From Roseovarius confluentis (GTDB taxonomy: Bacteria > Pseudomonadota > Alphaproteobacteria > Rhodobacterales > Rhodobacteraceae): a stretch of 64,000 nt of DNA. The DNA is taken from contig NZ_PPFE01000002.1 in assembly GCF_002917925.1 (NCBI RefSeq), positions 595,301 through 659,300 of the forward strand. The letters are read 5' to 3'. Position numbers and translations under genes: made by a program. How positions within the stretch are numbered: position 1 is the stretch's first letter; every line of letters begins with the position of its first letter. The notes beneath the pieces were generated by a model that ran no database searches, was not told the origin of the DNA, and was given only the letters and a program-made list of their open reading frames with translations. Positions 25,569 to 34,736 of this stretch are shown piece by piece.

Positions 25569-26471
25569 TTAGGCGGCGTGGGTGCGCCCCGCGTCGGAAG
25601 CGCGGCCTTCGTCGGAGACGCGCATCGAGTCGGAAACCCATTGAGGCAGCACCAGCGGCGCCAGTGGGTTCGGCGCGCCGCGCAGCACGTTCTCGCGCAG
25701 CCGGGCGACCATGTCGGATCGTTTCGACTGGCTGCCTGACATGATGTGCAAGAGCGCCTCGACTTGCATCGCATCAAGTGGTGGCTGTGGTGGCGCGGGA
25801 TGCAGGTTGAATGGCGCGGGATCGAGCCCGATATCGCGCAGGAAACTGCGCAGGTAGGTCTCTGGCCCCAGCTTGATCCGCTCGAACTGGCGCGACTTCA
25901 CCTGAATGTCCGGGTGCAGCCCCGCGAGCTCTTGTTCCAGCGACGGAAAGTTGATCGAGTTGAAGTTCACGCTGCGGCAGAACTGTTCCAGCGGCATGGC
26001 GACCTGGTTCTGGCGGATCGCGTCGGAATAGAGGCTGAGCAGGTAGCTTTCGGCGTTGCGAGTGTAGAGCAACAGGCGCGTGTCCCCGAGCTGCAGGCCG
26101 GCCTGGGCGTGTTGCAGATTGGTCGCGGCCTGCGGGTAGAAGCCCGGGTGGGCCTCGTCCCACATCAGGCTTTGGATCATCGAGGGACCAAGGCGGTGCT
26201 CGTCGGAAATGAGAACCGTTTCGGCGCCGGCCTCGTTGGCGGCCCGCGTGATGGCGGTGTTTGTGGCTTCGAAATGGCCGATCTCGTTCGGGAGCGAGCC
26301 GGGCTTGTGCCGGCGGCGGATCATGCGCACTTGACGGCGCAGAAGTTTGGGGGTTTCGGCGTTCACGTAGAAGACGCCCTGGGCCCGCAACTGGTCGAGA
26401 TTGGCCGAAAGGTTTTGCTGCAACAGCATGGACGCCGTCCTGTGGACGCCCAGATGGATAACGTATTTCAT
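25569..26471 (-). CDS. Sulfotransferase-like protein
   Basis: A 300-residue soluble protein. The N-terminus YVIHLGVHRTASMLLQQNL resembles the PAPS-binding P-loop (5'-PSB) of sulfotransferases, and LLLYTRNAESYLLSLYSDAI near residue 130 resembles the 3'-phosphate-binding motif (R...S). The conserved P-loop lysine is replaced (HRTAS rather than HKTGT-like), so catalytic ability is uncertain. It is convergent with the AAA+ cluster. Two 19-base palindromes upstream may be its operators. Confidence 0.65.
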   Translation of the reverse strand: MKYVIHLGVHRTASMLLQQNLSANLDQLRAQGVFYVNAETPKLLRRQVRMIRRRHKPGSLPNEIGHFEATNTAITRAANEAGAETVLISDEHRLGPSMIQSLMWDEAHPGFYPQAATNLQHAQAGLQLGDTRLLLYTRNAESYLLSLYSDAIRQNQVAMPLEQFCRSVNFNSINFPSLEQELAGLHPDIQVKSRQFERIKLGPETYLRSFLRDIGLDPAPFNLHPAPPQPPLDAMQVEALLHIMSGSQSKRSDMVARLRENVLRGAPNPLAPLVLPQWVSDSMRVSDEGRASDAGRTHAA

Positions 26472-26565
26472 GGACCTGCCCGGTGCCTGTTTTGTATTTT
26501 TTTATGACCATAGTGTAGCGCATGTGGTGGAATCGCGCAATATTTCGCCGATGCAATCCAGTGCC

Positions 26566-26632
26566 GATCATCCTGCGAATAATCGGACCGGCTGCGGCGC
26601 GGGGCAGGGCAAAGATTATTCTGCGAATAATC
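26566..26632. promoter_or_regulatory. Two copies of a 19-base operator-like palindrome
   Basis: GATTATTC-TGC-GAATAATC at 26614-26632 is a perfect palindrome with eight-base arms. A second copy, GATCATCC-TGC-GAATAATC at 26566-26584, shares the centre and the right arm. The copies start 48 bases apart. They are AT-rich islands between the sulfotransferase-like gene (start at 26471) and tRNA-Tyr, both on the minus strand. The binding factor is unknown. Confidence 0.5.
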
Positions 26633-26702
26633 TGGCGTGTCGGACAGCCGCAGCGGCCTGCTGCGCGGCTTTGCTTCTGCCGGCTGGACAAAGGTGGGGA
26701 AG

Positions 26703-26786
26703 TGGTGGGCGACCTAGGAATCGAACCTAGCGTGCGTCTCCGCGAGGGAGTTACAGTCCCCTGCCACACCTTGCGGCCTGTCGCCC
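26703..26786 (-). tRNA. tRNA-Tyr (GTA)
   Basis: An 84-base cloverleaf including an encoded CCA. The acceptor stem GGGCGAC pairs with GTCGCCC, the anticodon loop is CTGTAAC (anticodon GTA at 26752-26754), the T-arm holds TTCGA and there is a long class II variable arm, as expected for bacterial tRNA-Tyr. Confidence 0.96.
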
Positions 26787-26893
26787 ACTGAGGCGCGTGT
26801 TTAGAAGCGGGCCGTTGCCCCGTCAACCGGAAAATCGCTTGCGATTGTGACGGTGCGGGGCCATTGTCCGCCGCCTGTGAAGGAGGCCCCCGG

Positions 26894-27676
26894 ATGGCAA
26901 CGAAGAAACCCAAGTGGGTCGTGGAAAAGGAGCAGGCCAAGAAGGCGTCGGCGGCGGAAACCGTGTGGCTGTTCGGGCTGCACGCGGTGCGCGACGCGCT
27001 AGAAAACCCGCGCCGCGAGAAGCTGCGGCTGGTGGTGACGAAGAACGCTGCCGACAAGCTGTCGGACGCCATCGCGGCCTCTGGCATGGAGCCGGAGATG
27101 GCCGACCCGCGCAAGTTCAGCGCACCGCTGGATCCGCAATCGGTGCACCAGGGTGCGGCGCTGGAGGTGAAGCCGCTGGACTGGGGGGCGCTGGAGGATG
27201 TCTGCCTTGGCGACGGGGTGCGGCCGCCGCGCGTGTTGTTGCTGGACCGGGTGACGGATCCGCATAACGTGGGCGCCATCCTGCGCTCGGCCGAGGTGTT
27301 CGGCGCCTCGGCGGTGATCGCGCCGCGGCACCATTCGGCGCCCGAGACCGGGGCGCTGGCCAAGACCGCCAGCGGCGCGCTGGAGCGGCAGCCCTACCTG
27401 CGGGTGCGTAATCTGGCCGACGCGATGAGCGCGTTGCAAGGCATGGGATACCTGGTTCTGGGTCTTGACGGCGAGGCCGATGAGACGGTCGAGGAGGCGC
27501 TGGTCGGGATGCAGGACCGGCCCGTGGCGCTGGTGCTGGGGGCCGAGGGGCCGGGCCTGCGCCAGAAGACGCGGGAGACCTGCGACAAATTGGTGCGGAT
27601 CGCCTATGCGGGGGCGTTCGGATCTCTCAATGTCTCAAATGCCGCGGCGGTGGCCTTATATGCATCCAGAGGATAA
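26894..27676 (+). CDS. rlmB: TrmH-family rRNA 2'-O-methyltransferase (RlmB)
   Basis: A 260-residue SPOUT-class enzyme. It has an N-terminal substrate-binding domain (VWLFGLHAVRDALENPRR) and the three SPOUT motifs: RVTDPHNVGAILRSAEVFGA near residue 117, LVLGAEGPGLR near 217 and LNVSNAAAVALY at the C-terminus. The family methylates the 2'-hydroxyl of a 23S rRNA guanosine (G2251 in E. coli) using AdoMet. The start at 26894 follows AGGAGG by eight bases. The arrangement, divergent from tRNA-Tyr, is common in Rhodobacteraceae. Confidence 0.92.
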   Translation: MATKKPKWVVEKEQAKKASAAETVWLFGLHAVRDALENPRREKLRLVVTKNAADKLSDAIAASGMEPEMADPRKFSAPLDPQSVHQGAALEVKPLDWGALEDVCLGDGVRPPRVLLLDRVTDPHNVGAILRSAEVFGASAVIAPRHHSAPETGALAKTASGALERQPYLRVRNLADAMSALQGMGYLVLGLDGEADETVEEALVGMQDRPVALVLGAEGPGLRQKTRETCDKLVRIAYAGAFGSLNVSNAAAVALYASRG

Positions 27677-27703
27677 CCGACTGGGATAACAGACGGAGGC
27701 GGA

Positions 27704-28054
27704 ATGGGCCGGAAGATTGCGACATGTTGTTACTGCGGAACGCGGGCGGTGCTGGTGCTGGACGAGGGACGGCATGAGTTGGCCTGTGGCGCTTGCGGGG
27801 CACCGCTGCACGACATGAAGATGATGCCGGTGTCGCGAGACAATGCCCAAGAGCGCAAGGGGGCGCCACGCGGCGCGCAACCCGGCAAGAAAGTGGACAT
27901 GCGTCGCGATGGCCGCCCCGTGGCGCCGCGACCGGACTGGAAGGGCGATGCGGGACCGGACCGCCCCAAGCGGCGCGGGAAGCGGAAGCGCAAGCCGATC
28001 CTCGGCCGGGTTCTGGACGAGGTCTGGGACGTTCTGGAAGATATCATAGACTGA
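27704..28054 (+). CDS. Zinc-ribbon protein with basic C-terminus
   Basis: A 116-residue protein. Two CxxC pairs (C8-C11, C28-C31) form an N-terminal zinc ribbon. The rest is Arg/Lys/Pro/Gly-rich (RPKRRGKRKRKP) and ends in an amphipathic helix VLDEVWDVLEDIID. It is probably nucleic-acid- or ribosome-associated; no family name is certain. It lies 27 bases after rlmB, likely co-transcribed. Confidence 0.75.
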   Translation: MGRKIATCCYCGTRAVLVLDEGRHELACGACGAPLHDMKMMPVSRDNAQERKGAPRGAQPGKKVDMRRDGRPVAPRPDWKGDAGPDRPKRRGKRKRKPILGRVLDEVWDVLEDIID

Positions 28055-28077
28055 GAACGGCGGATTTTTACCGACTG

Positions 28078-28106
28078 TTCACACCTAATTTACAACCTCT
28101 TTATAT
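28078..28106 (+). promoter_or_regulatory. Predicted sigma-70 promoter of candidate small RNA
   Basis: A -35 box TTCACA (28078-28083) and a -10 box TTATAT (28101-28106) are separated by exactly 17 bases in an AT-rich stretch. Initiation would be near 28112, at the base of the first hairpin of the candidate RNA. Confidence 0.6.
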
Positions 28107-28111
28107 CTGGA

Positions 28112-28224
28112 ATTCAGTACCTATCTGAATGTCAGGAAGCGCCGAACTGGAACTCCGGTGCTTCTTTTCACTGTCCCTCGTTCCGCGACTGGCGCCCGGG
28201 TTTGCCCGGGCGCTTTTTTCTTTT
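28112..28224 (+). ncRNA. Candidate structured small RNA, about 110 nt
   Basis: The region between the zinc-ribbon and CoA-binding genes has a promoter, three hairpins and a strong terminator but no open frame. Hairpin 1 is ATTCAG/CTGAAT (28112-28130, loop TACCTAT). Hairpin 2 is GAAGCGCCG/CGGTGCTTC (28136-28164, nine pairs with one G-T). A single-stranded pyrimidine-rich stretch with TGTCCCTCGTTCCGC follows. Hairpin 3 is the terminator stem. This order is typical of trans-acting small RNAs. I cannot name a family. A long 5' leader of the next gene is the alternative, but the terminator lies before that gene's ATG. Confidence 0.6.
28192..28224 (+). terminator. Strong rho-independent terminator of candidate small RNA
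   Basis: A perfect nine-base stem GCGCCCGGG/CCCGGGCGC with loop TTTG is followed by TTTTTTCTTTT. It ends 25 bases before the start of the CoA-binding gene, so that gene needs its own promoter or read-through. Confidence 0.9.
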
Positions 28225-28248
28225 GAAGCGGCAGTCTAGTGTGAGGCC

Positions 28249-28722
28249 ATGAACGAGCCATACAAAGATTCTGACCTTCGGGACATCTTGAAGCGGACCA
28301 AGCGGATCGCGGTGGTTGGCGTGTCCATGAAAGAGGTGCGCCCGAGTTTCTATGTCGCCCGCTACCTGAAGCTGAAAGGGTTCGACGTGGTGCCGGTCAA
28401 CCCCGGCCACGCGGGCCAGACGGCGTTCGGGACGACCGTTCTGGGGTCGCTGGGCGAGATCGAGGGCGGCGTGGACATGGTGGACATCTTTCGCCGGTCC
28501 GAGCATGTGCCGCCCATCGTGGATGAGGCTCTGGAGCGGTTTCCTGATCTTCAGACGATCTGGATGCAGATCGGCGTGTGGCACGAGGACGCCGCCGAGA
28601 AGGCGCGGGCGCGTGGCGTGGACGTGGTGATGAACCGTTGTCCCAAGATCGAATATCAGCGCCTGTTCGGCGAGTTGCGCATGGGCGGCTTCAATACCGG
28701 TGTAATCTCGTCAAAGCTGTAG
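28249..28722 (+). CDS. CoA-binding domain protein (YccU-like)
   Basis: A 157-residue single Rossmann-type CoA-binding domain, as in YccU and the N-domain of succinyl-CoA synthetase alpha. The nucleotide-binding loop is RIAVVGVSMKEVRPS near residue 17; VDMVDIFRRSEHVPPIVDEAL and WMQIGVWHEDAAEKARARG match the family core. It is cytoplasmic; a role in CoA sensing or acyl-CoA metabolism is inferred from the domain only. It begins 25 bases after a strong terminator. Confidence 0.88.
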   Translation: MNEPYKDSDLRDILKRTKRIAVVGVSMKEVRPSFYVARYLKLKGFDVVPVNPGHAGQTAFGTTVLGSLGEIEGGVDMVDIFRRSEHVPPIVDEALERFPDLQTIWMQIGVWHEDAAEKARARGVDVVMNRCPKIEYQRLFGELRMGGFNTGVISSKL

Positions 28723-28744
28723 GCGCCCCGGTCGGGCCTGCCGG

Positions 28745-29035
28745 TCAGCCCGCGACGACGTCGGCCGCGATGCGCATCTCGCGCAAGGGTCGGACCCGGC
28801 GGATGGCTTCCTCGTAGACGGGATGCGCCTTGTAGGCGGCAAGATCGGCCTCGGTCCTGAACTCGGCGTAGACCACAAGATCGACCTCGGCCCCGGTCAG
28901 GGTGTCGGCATGAAGGTTTTCGCCAACCTCGAAATGGGTGGAGTAGGGAATGGTTCCGAGCGTTTCGAGACCGGCGCGGATTTCGCCGAGATTATTGAGA
29001 TCGCGAGCGGTGAAAAAGACGATGTGGCGGATCAT
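28745..29035 (-). CDS. Dabb-family stress-responsive A/B barrel protein
   Basis: A 96-residue dimeric alpha-beta barrel (Dabb) protein: it starts [12 protein letters not shown] and contains [25 protein letters not shown], which is diagnostic. Family roles vary and none can be assigned here. Its ATG overlaps the stop of hisE (ATGA), so it is the last gene of the hisF-hisE unit. Confidence 0.88.
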   Translation of the reverse strand: MIRHIVFFTARDLNNLGEIRAGLETLGTIPYSTHFEVGENLHADTLTGAEVDLVVYAEFRTEADLAAYKAHPVYEEAIRRVRPLREMRIAADVVAG

Positions 29036-29339
29036 TCGGAGCGGGAAGCCTTTTCTGCAAGACCGGACCGCGACTGGCGCGTGGCCAGTTCGGCCATGAC
29101 ATCGGCGACTGACACACCGCGGCTGTACAGCATGACGAGCAGGTGAAAGAGCACGTCGGCGGCCTCTGAGGTGAGGCCTTGCGCATCGCCTTTCACGGCC
29201 TCGATCAGCGCCTCGATGGCCTCTTCGCCGAACTTCTCGGCCACCTTCTCTGGGCCCTTGGACAAGAGCTTGGCTGTCCAGCTGTCCTCGGGCGAGGCGC
29301 TGGCGCGGGCGGCGACGATCTTTTCCAGGTCTTCGAGGG

Positions 29340-29343
<4 letters not shown>
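29032..29343 (-). CDS. hisE: Phosphoribosyl-ATP pyrophosphatase (HisE)
   Basis: A 103-residue all-alpha NTP pyrophosphohydrolase (MazG-like fold). It hydrolyses phosphoribosyl-ATP to phosphoribosyl-AMP, the second step of histidine synthesis. Metal-binding acidic residues appear in [14 protein letters not shown] and [14 protein letters not shown]. It is the stand-alone form, not fused to HisI. The start is fixed by an ATGA overlap with the hisF stop. Confidence 0.94.
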
Positions 29344-30104
<761 letters not shown>

Positions 30105-30275
30105 GGGCCGTCCTTTCGCGCCTGCCTTCTAGCGCGGGCGGCGGGCGGTGCCAATGGGGGTTAGGGCGCCCACGCGGTCGGGCTGTCATTTTTGAACCCC
30201 GCCGGGGGGATGGGCGACGGATAGGTGTCGGCGCGGTGCTGCGCCTTAACCCCAGCATTCCGAAAGGACCAAGCC

Positions 30276-30968
30276 ATGATGTCTTTCAAATCCACGCTCG
30301 CCATGCTGTCGCTGGCCACGACCGCAGCCGTCGCCGCGCCCGCCGCGCCGGCGCAGGCCGAGACCATCACCTGCCCGCACAGCCAGATCCGGCGCGAGGT
30401 GACCACGGCCCTTCCGGGGGGCTGGTGGAACACGCCGATCGTCAACTCGCTGACCGAGGCGCGGGTCGCCAATATCGGGGGGCGTGCCGCGTTGCAGTGT
30501 ATTTACGGCCCGGCAGGATCGATCCAGCGCTATGCGCCGGATGGCGCGACCTGCCGGGTGAGCGGGCGACAGTTCGAGTGCAACAGTGGCGCGGCCTCGG
30601 GCGCTGGCGCGCGGACCTTCTCGACCGGGCCGCTGGATATCCCGCAGACCTGGACCGCGGACCTTGACCGTGGGGCGGTGGGTCGCGGCAGTGGCGTGGA
30701 CATCTGGTTCCAGGCCGAGACGGCGGAGCTGCTGTACCTGGCGCCGCGCAACGGGGCGCAGCTTGGCGTGGGTGACCGACGCAACCGGGGCTTTGACGGC
30801 TGCCGGGGGGCGCGGTTCAGCGCGAACCGGGTGTCGCTGCGGGATATTCCGGTCGGGTCCTATATCTGCGCCAAGACCAATGAAGGGCGGATCAGCCAGT
30901 TCCGGGTGAACGCGGTGTCGGGCGGATCGCCGAAGACGCTGAAGCTGGGCTACACGACCTGGCAGTAA
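30276..30968 (+). CDS. Exported hypothetical protein
   Basis: A 230-residue protein with a clear signal peptide (hydrophobic core ALMLSLATTAAVAAPAAP-like, cut near AQA before ETITC). The mature part has several cysteines (TCPHSQ, LQCIYGP, ATCRVSG, FECNSG, DGCRGAR, YICAKT) that could form disulphides, and ends LKLGYTTWQ. The family is not recognised. GAAAGGA upstream supports the start at 30276; an ATG three bases later is equally possible. It sits, with the DUF302 gene, between hisA and hisF on the opposite strand. Confidence 0.78.
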   Translation: MMSFKSTLAMLSLATTAAVAAPAAPAQAETITCPHSQIRREVTTALPGGWWNTPIVNSLTEARVANIGGRAALQCIYGPAGSIQRYAPDGATCRVSGRQFECNSGAASGAGARTFSTGPLDIPQTWTADLDRGAVGRGSGVDIWFQAETAELLYLAPRNGAQLGVGDRRNRGFDGCRGARFSANRVSLRDIPVGSYICAKTNEGRISQFRVNAVSGGSPKTLKLGYTTWQ

Positions 30969-30990
30969 ACACGCCATTCCGAGACAGCCA

Positions 30991-31013
30991 GCACCCGGCG
31001 GTTTGCCGGGTGT
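30991..31013 (+). terminator. Strong hairpin after exported hypothetical gene
   Basis: A nine-base stem GCACCCGGC/GCCGGGTGT (one G-T pair) with loop GGTTT, 22 bases after the stop. No T run follows, so it may act as an RNA-stabilising or factor-assisted terminator. Confidence 0.4.
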
Positions 31014-31132
31014 TCGCGTATGTTCAGACAGAGGCTCGGCAGGATCGGGCCGATCACGCGAATGTCTGTTTCCACGCGACGCGGTCGGCTTAGCTATATG
31101 GAGGGACAGACCCCTTGCAGGAGATACTCGAA

Positions 31133-31585
31133 ATGAAACGATTTCTGACCCTTGCCGCGTTGACCTTCATGGCCAGCCCCGCCCTGGCCGATGACGACCT
31201 GATGAAGGTTCAGGCCAGCGGTGACGTGGCCAGCACGATGGACGCGCTGAAAGCGGCGGTGGAAGGCGCGGGGGCCAAGGTTTTTGCGCGGGTGGATCAT
31301 GCCAGTGGCGCCGAGGGCGTAGGCATGGAACTGGCCCCGTCGCAGGTACTGATCTTCGGCAATCCGAAGCTGGGCACGCCCGCGATGCAGGACGATCCGC
31401 TTGCGGGGTTGTATCTGCCGATGAAGATTCTCGTGTACGAGGACGCGAATGGGCAGGTCTGGCTGGCTTACGAGGACCCGGAGGAGATGTTCGATGAACT
31501 CGACGGGATCGACGATGACGCGGAGTATATCCAGACGATGACTGGTGCGTTGGGCAAGTTGACCCAAAAGGCGGCCGGCGGCTGA
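31133..31585 (+). CDS. Exported DUF302 protein
   Basis: A 150-residue protein with a signal peptide (FLTLAALTFMASPALA before DDDLMK). The mature part is a DUF302 domain: SGDVASTMDALKAAVEGAGAKVFARVDH, LIFGNPKLGTPAM, DDPLAGLYLPMKILVYED. Members are periplasmic and of unknown function, often near redox or metal genes. AGGAG lies nine bases before the chosen ATG. A short GC hairpin after the stop separates it from the convergent hisA. Confidence 0.88.
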   Translation: MKRFLTLAALTFMASPALADDDLMKVQASGDVASTMDALKAAVEGAGAKVFARVDHASGAEGVGMELAPSQVLIFGNPKLGTPAMQDDPLAGLYLPMKILVYEDANGQVWLAYEDPEEMFDELDGIDDDAEYIQTMTGALGKLTQKAAGG

Positions 31586-31619
31586 CCCGCTCGCCCCGCT
31601 CTTGCGTGCGGGTCTCGTG

Positions 31620-32342
31620 TCAGGCGGAGAGGGTGCGCAGGGCCTCTTTCAGGTCCAGCGCCCCATCATAGAGCGCGCGGCCCGAGATCGCGCCGTTGAG
31701 CGGCGCGCCGCAATTCTTCAGCGCGACGAGATCGTCGAGGGACGACACGCCGCCCGAGGCTATGACCGGGATCGAGACGGCGTTGGCCAATGCCGCCGTC
31801 GCCTCGATATTCGGACCCTTCATGGCACCGTCGCGGTTGATGTCCGTGTAGATGATCGCGGCGACGCCCGCGTCCTCGAATGACCGGGCGAGGTCCGTGA
31901 CCATGACATCGGTTTCCTCGGCCCAGCCCTTGGTCGCCACGCGGCCATTGCGGGCGTCGATGCCCACGGCCACCTGGCCGGGAAACGCCTGTGCCGCCTC
32001 GCGTACCAGCGCGGGGTTTTCGACCGCCACGGTGCCCAGGATAACGCGGGCGAGCCCCTTGCTGAGCCAGCGTTCTATCGTCGCCATGTCGCGGATACCG
32101 CCGCCAAGCTGGGCCGGGACCTGCGTGCGTTCCAGTATCGCCTCGACCGGGGCGGCGTTGACCGGCTCGCCCGCGAAGGCGCCGTTGAGGTCGACGAGGT
32201 GCAGCCAGTCGCAGCCCGCATTGACGAACTCCATCGCCTGTGCGGCGGGGTCGTCGTTGAACACGGTGGCCTTCTCCATTTCGCCCTTGAAGAGGCGTAC
32301 GGCCTGGCCGTCCTTGAGGTCGATGGCGGGGTAGAGGATCAT
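31620..32342 (-). CDS. hisA: Phosphoribosylformimino-AICAR-P isomerase (HisA)
   Basis: A 240-residue (beta/alpha)8 barrel isomerase of histidine synthesis. It converts ProFAR to PRFAR. Signatures are [18 protein letters not shown] (catalytic Asp8), [30 protein letters not shown] (second catalytic Asp region) and [13 protein letters not shown]. Full length. It is separated from hisH and hisF by inserted opposite-strand genes, so it needs its own promoter. Confidence 0.96.
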   Translation of the reverse strand: MILYPAIDLKDGQAVRLFKGEMEKATVFNDDPAAQAMEFVNAGCDWLHLVDLNGAFAGEPVNAAPVEAILERTQVPAQLGGGIRDMATIERWLSKGLARVILGTVAVENPALVREAAQAFPGQVAVGIDARNGRVATKGWAEETDVMVTDLARSFEDAGVAAIIYTDINRDGAMKGPNIEATAALANAVSIPVIASGGVSSLDDLVALKNCGAPLNGAISGRALYDGALDLKEALRTLSA

Positions 32343-32480
32343 GGGTGGTCATCCGGGCAAAGGGCTTTGCCGCGATGTGCCATGACGGGACGGCGTTTGC
32401 AACGCGACGTGGCGTCAGGCTTGATCGTGGTGGCGCTCGGGCCGCATGCTGCGCGTCATCATTTGCGGGAGGAGATACGC

Positions 32481-32873
32481 ATGAGAACGATGACACTGGC
32501 CTTCGTGGCTACCCTTATGAGCGCCGGCGCGGCCTTTGCCGCCGATCCGCTGGAAGGCTACTGGCGCACGGCCAAGGACGACAACGGTCATTCCGGGCTG
32601 ATCCACGTCAAGCCCTGCGGCGCGCAACTGTGCGGCACGCTGGTGAAGGCCTATAATGGCCAGGGCCAGGAAATCCAAAGCGAAAACGTGGGTCGAAACA
32701 TCATTTCGCAGACCGTTCCCAAGGGCAATGGCAGCTACACCGGCAAGGTCTACAGCCCGGACCGTGGCAAGACCTATAACTCCAGGCTTCAGATGAACGG
32801 CAACGCTTTGAAGGTGTCGGGCTGTGTCTTGGGCATCTGCCGCGACGGCGGAACGTGGACAAAGGTGAAATAA
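32481..32873 (+). CDS. Exported DUF2147 protein, copy 1
   Basis: A 130-residue protein with signal peptide (LAFVATLMSAGAAFA before ADPLEG) and a DUF2147-type lipocalin-like domain: LEGYWRTAKDDNGHSGLIHVKPCG, YNGQGQEIQSENVGRNIIS, MNGNALKVSGCVLGICRDGGTW. Cysteine pairs probably form disulphides in the periplasm. GGGAGGAG upstream defines the start. The next gene on the same strand is a paralogue, so the pair is a tandem duplication. Confidence 0.85.
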   Translation: MRTMTLAFVATLMSAGAAFAADPLEGYWRTAKDDNGHSGLIHVKPCGAQLCGTLVKAYNGQGQEIQSENVGRNIISQTVPKGNGSYTGKVYSPDRGKTYNSRLQMNGNALKVSGCVLGICRDGGTWTKVK

Positions 32874-32973
32874 GCCTTTTCCTGCCGATAAGGCGAACGT
32901 GATTGAACGATTTGGCCGGGGCACACGTCTTACCTGTATTATTTTGAAATCAGGTAGGAAGGAGGCCCGGCCA

Positions 32974-33357
32974 ATGCGTATGGTTATGTCTTTTGCAATG
33001 TTGATTGGAACCACGGGCGCGGTATTGGCTGATCCGGCGATGGGCACGTGGCAAACCGAGCCCGACAAGAAGGGCATCATTGCCCATGTGAATGTCTACG
33101 ACTGCGGCAACGCCGTTTGTGGCGAGATCACCCGCACCTTCAATTCGCAAGGGCAAGAGATCAAGGCCGCGAGCCTGGGTCATACGGTGATCCGCAATGC
33201 CACGCCCACCGGCAACGGCAAGTATGAAGGCCGCGCCTGGATCCCGGCACATCAGCGCGAATACCCGGCCGGCATGAGACTTCAGGGCGACCGGATGACC
33301 GTGCGAGGCTGCATGGGCCCGATCTGCATGTCGCAGAACTGGACACGGATCCAGTAA
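32974..33357 (+). CDS. Exported DUF2147 protein, copy 2
   Basis: A 127-residue paralogue of the preceding gene, with signal peptide (MVMSFAMLIGTTGAVLA before DPAMG). It shares the pattern GTWQTEPDKKG, CGNAVCGEITRTFNSQGQEIKA and GDRMTVRGCMGPICMSQNW, including the GC..G.C motif. AAGGAGG precedes the ATG. It ends 3 bases before the convergent hisH stop. The function is unknown. Confidence 0.85.
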   Translation: MRMVMSFAMLIGTTGAVLADPAMGTWQTEPDKKGIIAHVNVYDCGNAVCGEITRTFNSQGQEIKAASLGHTVIRNATPTGNGKYEGRAWIPAHQREYPAGMRLQGDRMTVRGCMGPICMSQNWTRIQ

Positions 33358-33360
33358 GCC

Positions 33361-33999
33361 TCAGGGCGCCCAGGTCAGGAAATTGCGGATGATGCGCAGA
33401 CCGGTGGCCTGGCTTTTCTCCGGGTGGAACTGGGTGCCGACGAGATTGTCGCGGCCGACCACAGCCGTCACCGGCCCGCCATAATCCACATGGGCGATGC
33501 GCTGGTCGAGGTCCGAAACCTCGAAATGGTAGGAGTGGACGAAATAGGCGTGGTCGCCGGTGCTGACGCCGTCCAGCACGGGATGGGGAAAGTCGATCAC
33601 AAGGTCGTTCCAGCCCATATGCGGTACCTTCATCGACGGGTCCGCGGGCGCGATCGGACCGACCGTTCCGGCAATCCAGTCAAAGCCGTCTGTCTCGGTA
33701 TATTCCAGCCCTCGCGTGGCCAACATCTGCATCCCGATGCAAATTCCCATGAACGGGCGGCCTTTGGTCACGACGGCCTCCCGCATCGCCTCGAAGAGGC
33801 CGCGATGGTCGTAAAGTTCTTTCCGGCAGGCAGGAAAGGCGCCGTCGCCGGGCAGGACGATACGGCTGGCACGGCGCACCGTGTCGGGGTCGGACGTGAC
33901 CACGACCTTGTCCGCGCCCACCTCGGCCGCCATGCGCTGAAACGCTTTTTCGGCCGAGTGCAGGTTGCCGGACTCGTAATCTACGATAACGGTTGTCAT
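33361..33999 (-). CDS. hisH: Imidazole glycerol phosphate synthase glutaminase subunit (HisH)
   Basis: A 212-residue class I glutamine amidotransferase. It supplies ammonia to HisF. The nucleophile elbow GICIGMQMLATRG holds the catalytic Cys near residue 85, and GTQFHPEKSQATG near residue 193 holds the catalytic His-Glu. It starts MTTVIVDYESGNLHSAEKA, as in the family. It lies 4 bases downstream of hisB, so the two form one unit. Confidence 0.95.
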   Translation of the reverse strand: MTTVIVDYESGNLHSAEKAFQRMAAEVGADKVVVTSDPDTVRRASRIVLPGDGAFPACRKELYDHRGLFEAMREAVVTKGRPFMGICIGMQMLATRGLEYTETDGFDWIAGTVGPIAPADPSMKVPHMGWNDLVIDFPHPVLDGVSTGDHAYFVHSYHFEVSDLDQRIAHVDYGGPVTAVVGRDNLVGTQFHPEKSQATGLRIIRNFLTWAP

Positions 34000-34003
34000 G
34001 GGG

Positions 34004-34591
34004 TCAGAGCGTGCCCTTGGTCGAGGGGATGGCATCGGCCTTGCGCGGGTCGATTTCCAGCGCGTCGCGCAGGGCGCGGGCGACGGACTTGAACGCGGCC
34101 TCCGCTACGTGATGGCTGTTGATCCCGTGCAGCGCGTCCACGTGCAGAGTCAGCCCGCCATGGGTGCTGAAGGCCTGGAAGAACTCTCGGACCAGCTCGG
34201 TGTCGAATGTCTTGATCTGGGCGGTGGGCATGGCGACGTTCCACACGAGGTAGGGCCGGCCGGAAATGTCCAGCGCGGCGCGCACCAGAGCGTCGTCCAT
34301 CGGCAGCAGGCAGGCACCGTAACGGCGGATGCCCTTCTTGTCGCCCACGGCTTGCGTCAGCGCCTGACCGAGCGCGATTCCCACATCCTCGACCGTGTGA
34401 TGGTCGTCGATATGCAGATCGCCCTTGCAGCGGATTTCCATGTCGATCAGCGCGTGGCGGGCCAACTGGTCCAGCATGTGGTCGAAGAAGCCCACCCCGG
34501 TCTGGTTGTCATAGGTGCCGGTGCCGTCGAGGTCGATCTTGACGGAGATATCGGTTTCCGCGGTCTTGCGGGTGATGCTGGCGCTGCGCAT
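34004..34591 (-). CDS. hisB: Imidazoleglycerol-phosphate dehydratase (HisB)
   Basis: A 195-residue manganese-dependent dehydratase, the stand-alone form without the HisN-type phosphatase. Metal-binding histidine clusters are [35 protein letters not shown] and [21 protein letters not shown] start it at 34591 ([10 protein letters not shown]), typical for the family. It is the first gene of the interrupted his series and lies just downstream of tRNA-Gly. Confidence 0.95.
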   Translation of the reverse strand: MRSASITRKTAETDISVKIDLDGTGTYDNQTGVGFFDHMLDQLARHALIDMEIRCKGDLHIDDHHTVEDVGIALGQALTQAVGDKKGIRRYGACLLPMDDALVRAALDISGRPYLVWNVAMPTAQIKTFDTELVREFFQAFSTHGGLTLHVDALHGINSHHVAEAAFKSVARALRDALEIDPRKADAIPSTKGTL

Positions 34592-34736
34592 GGGTGCGTC
34601 CCTGAGTGTTTGCCGCGCCGTTATAGGCGGGGTTGGCAGGCGCGCCAAGGGGGCGAAGTGGGGTGGGGAAAACGTGGTGCCGATTGGCACTTGGACCGGT
34701 GTTCTACCGGCCCAATCGATCAACTTGGAGAGAAAT

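Noticed and set aside
31587..31613. GACCCGC/GCGGGTC hairpin between the DUF302 gene and hisA as a bidirectional terminator
   Set aside because: The stem is short with a long loop and no T run on either strand; too weak to list.
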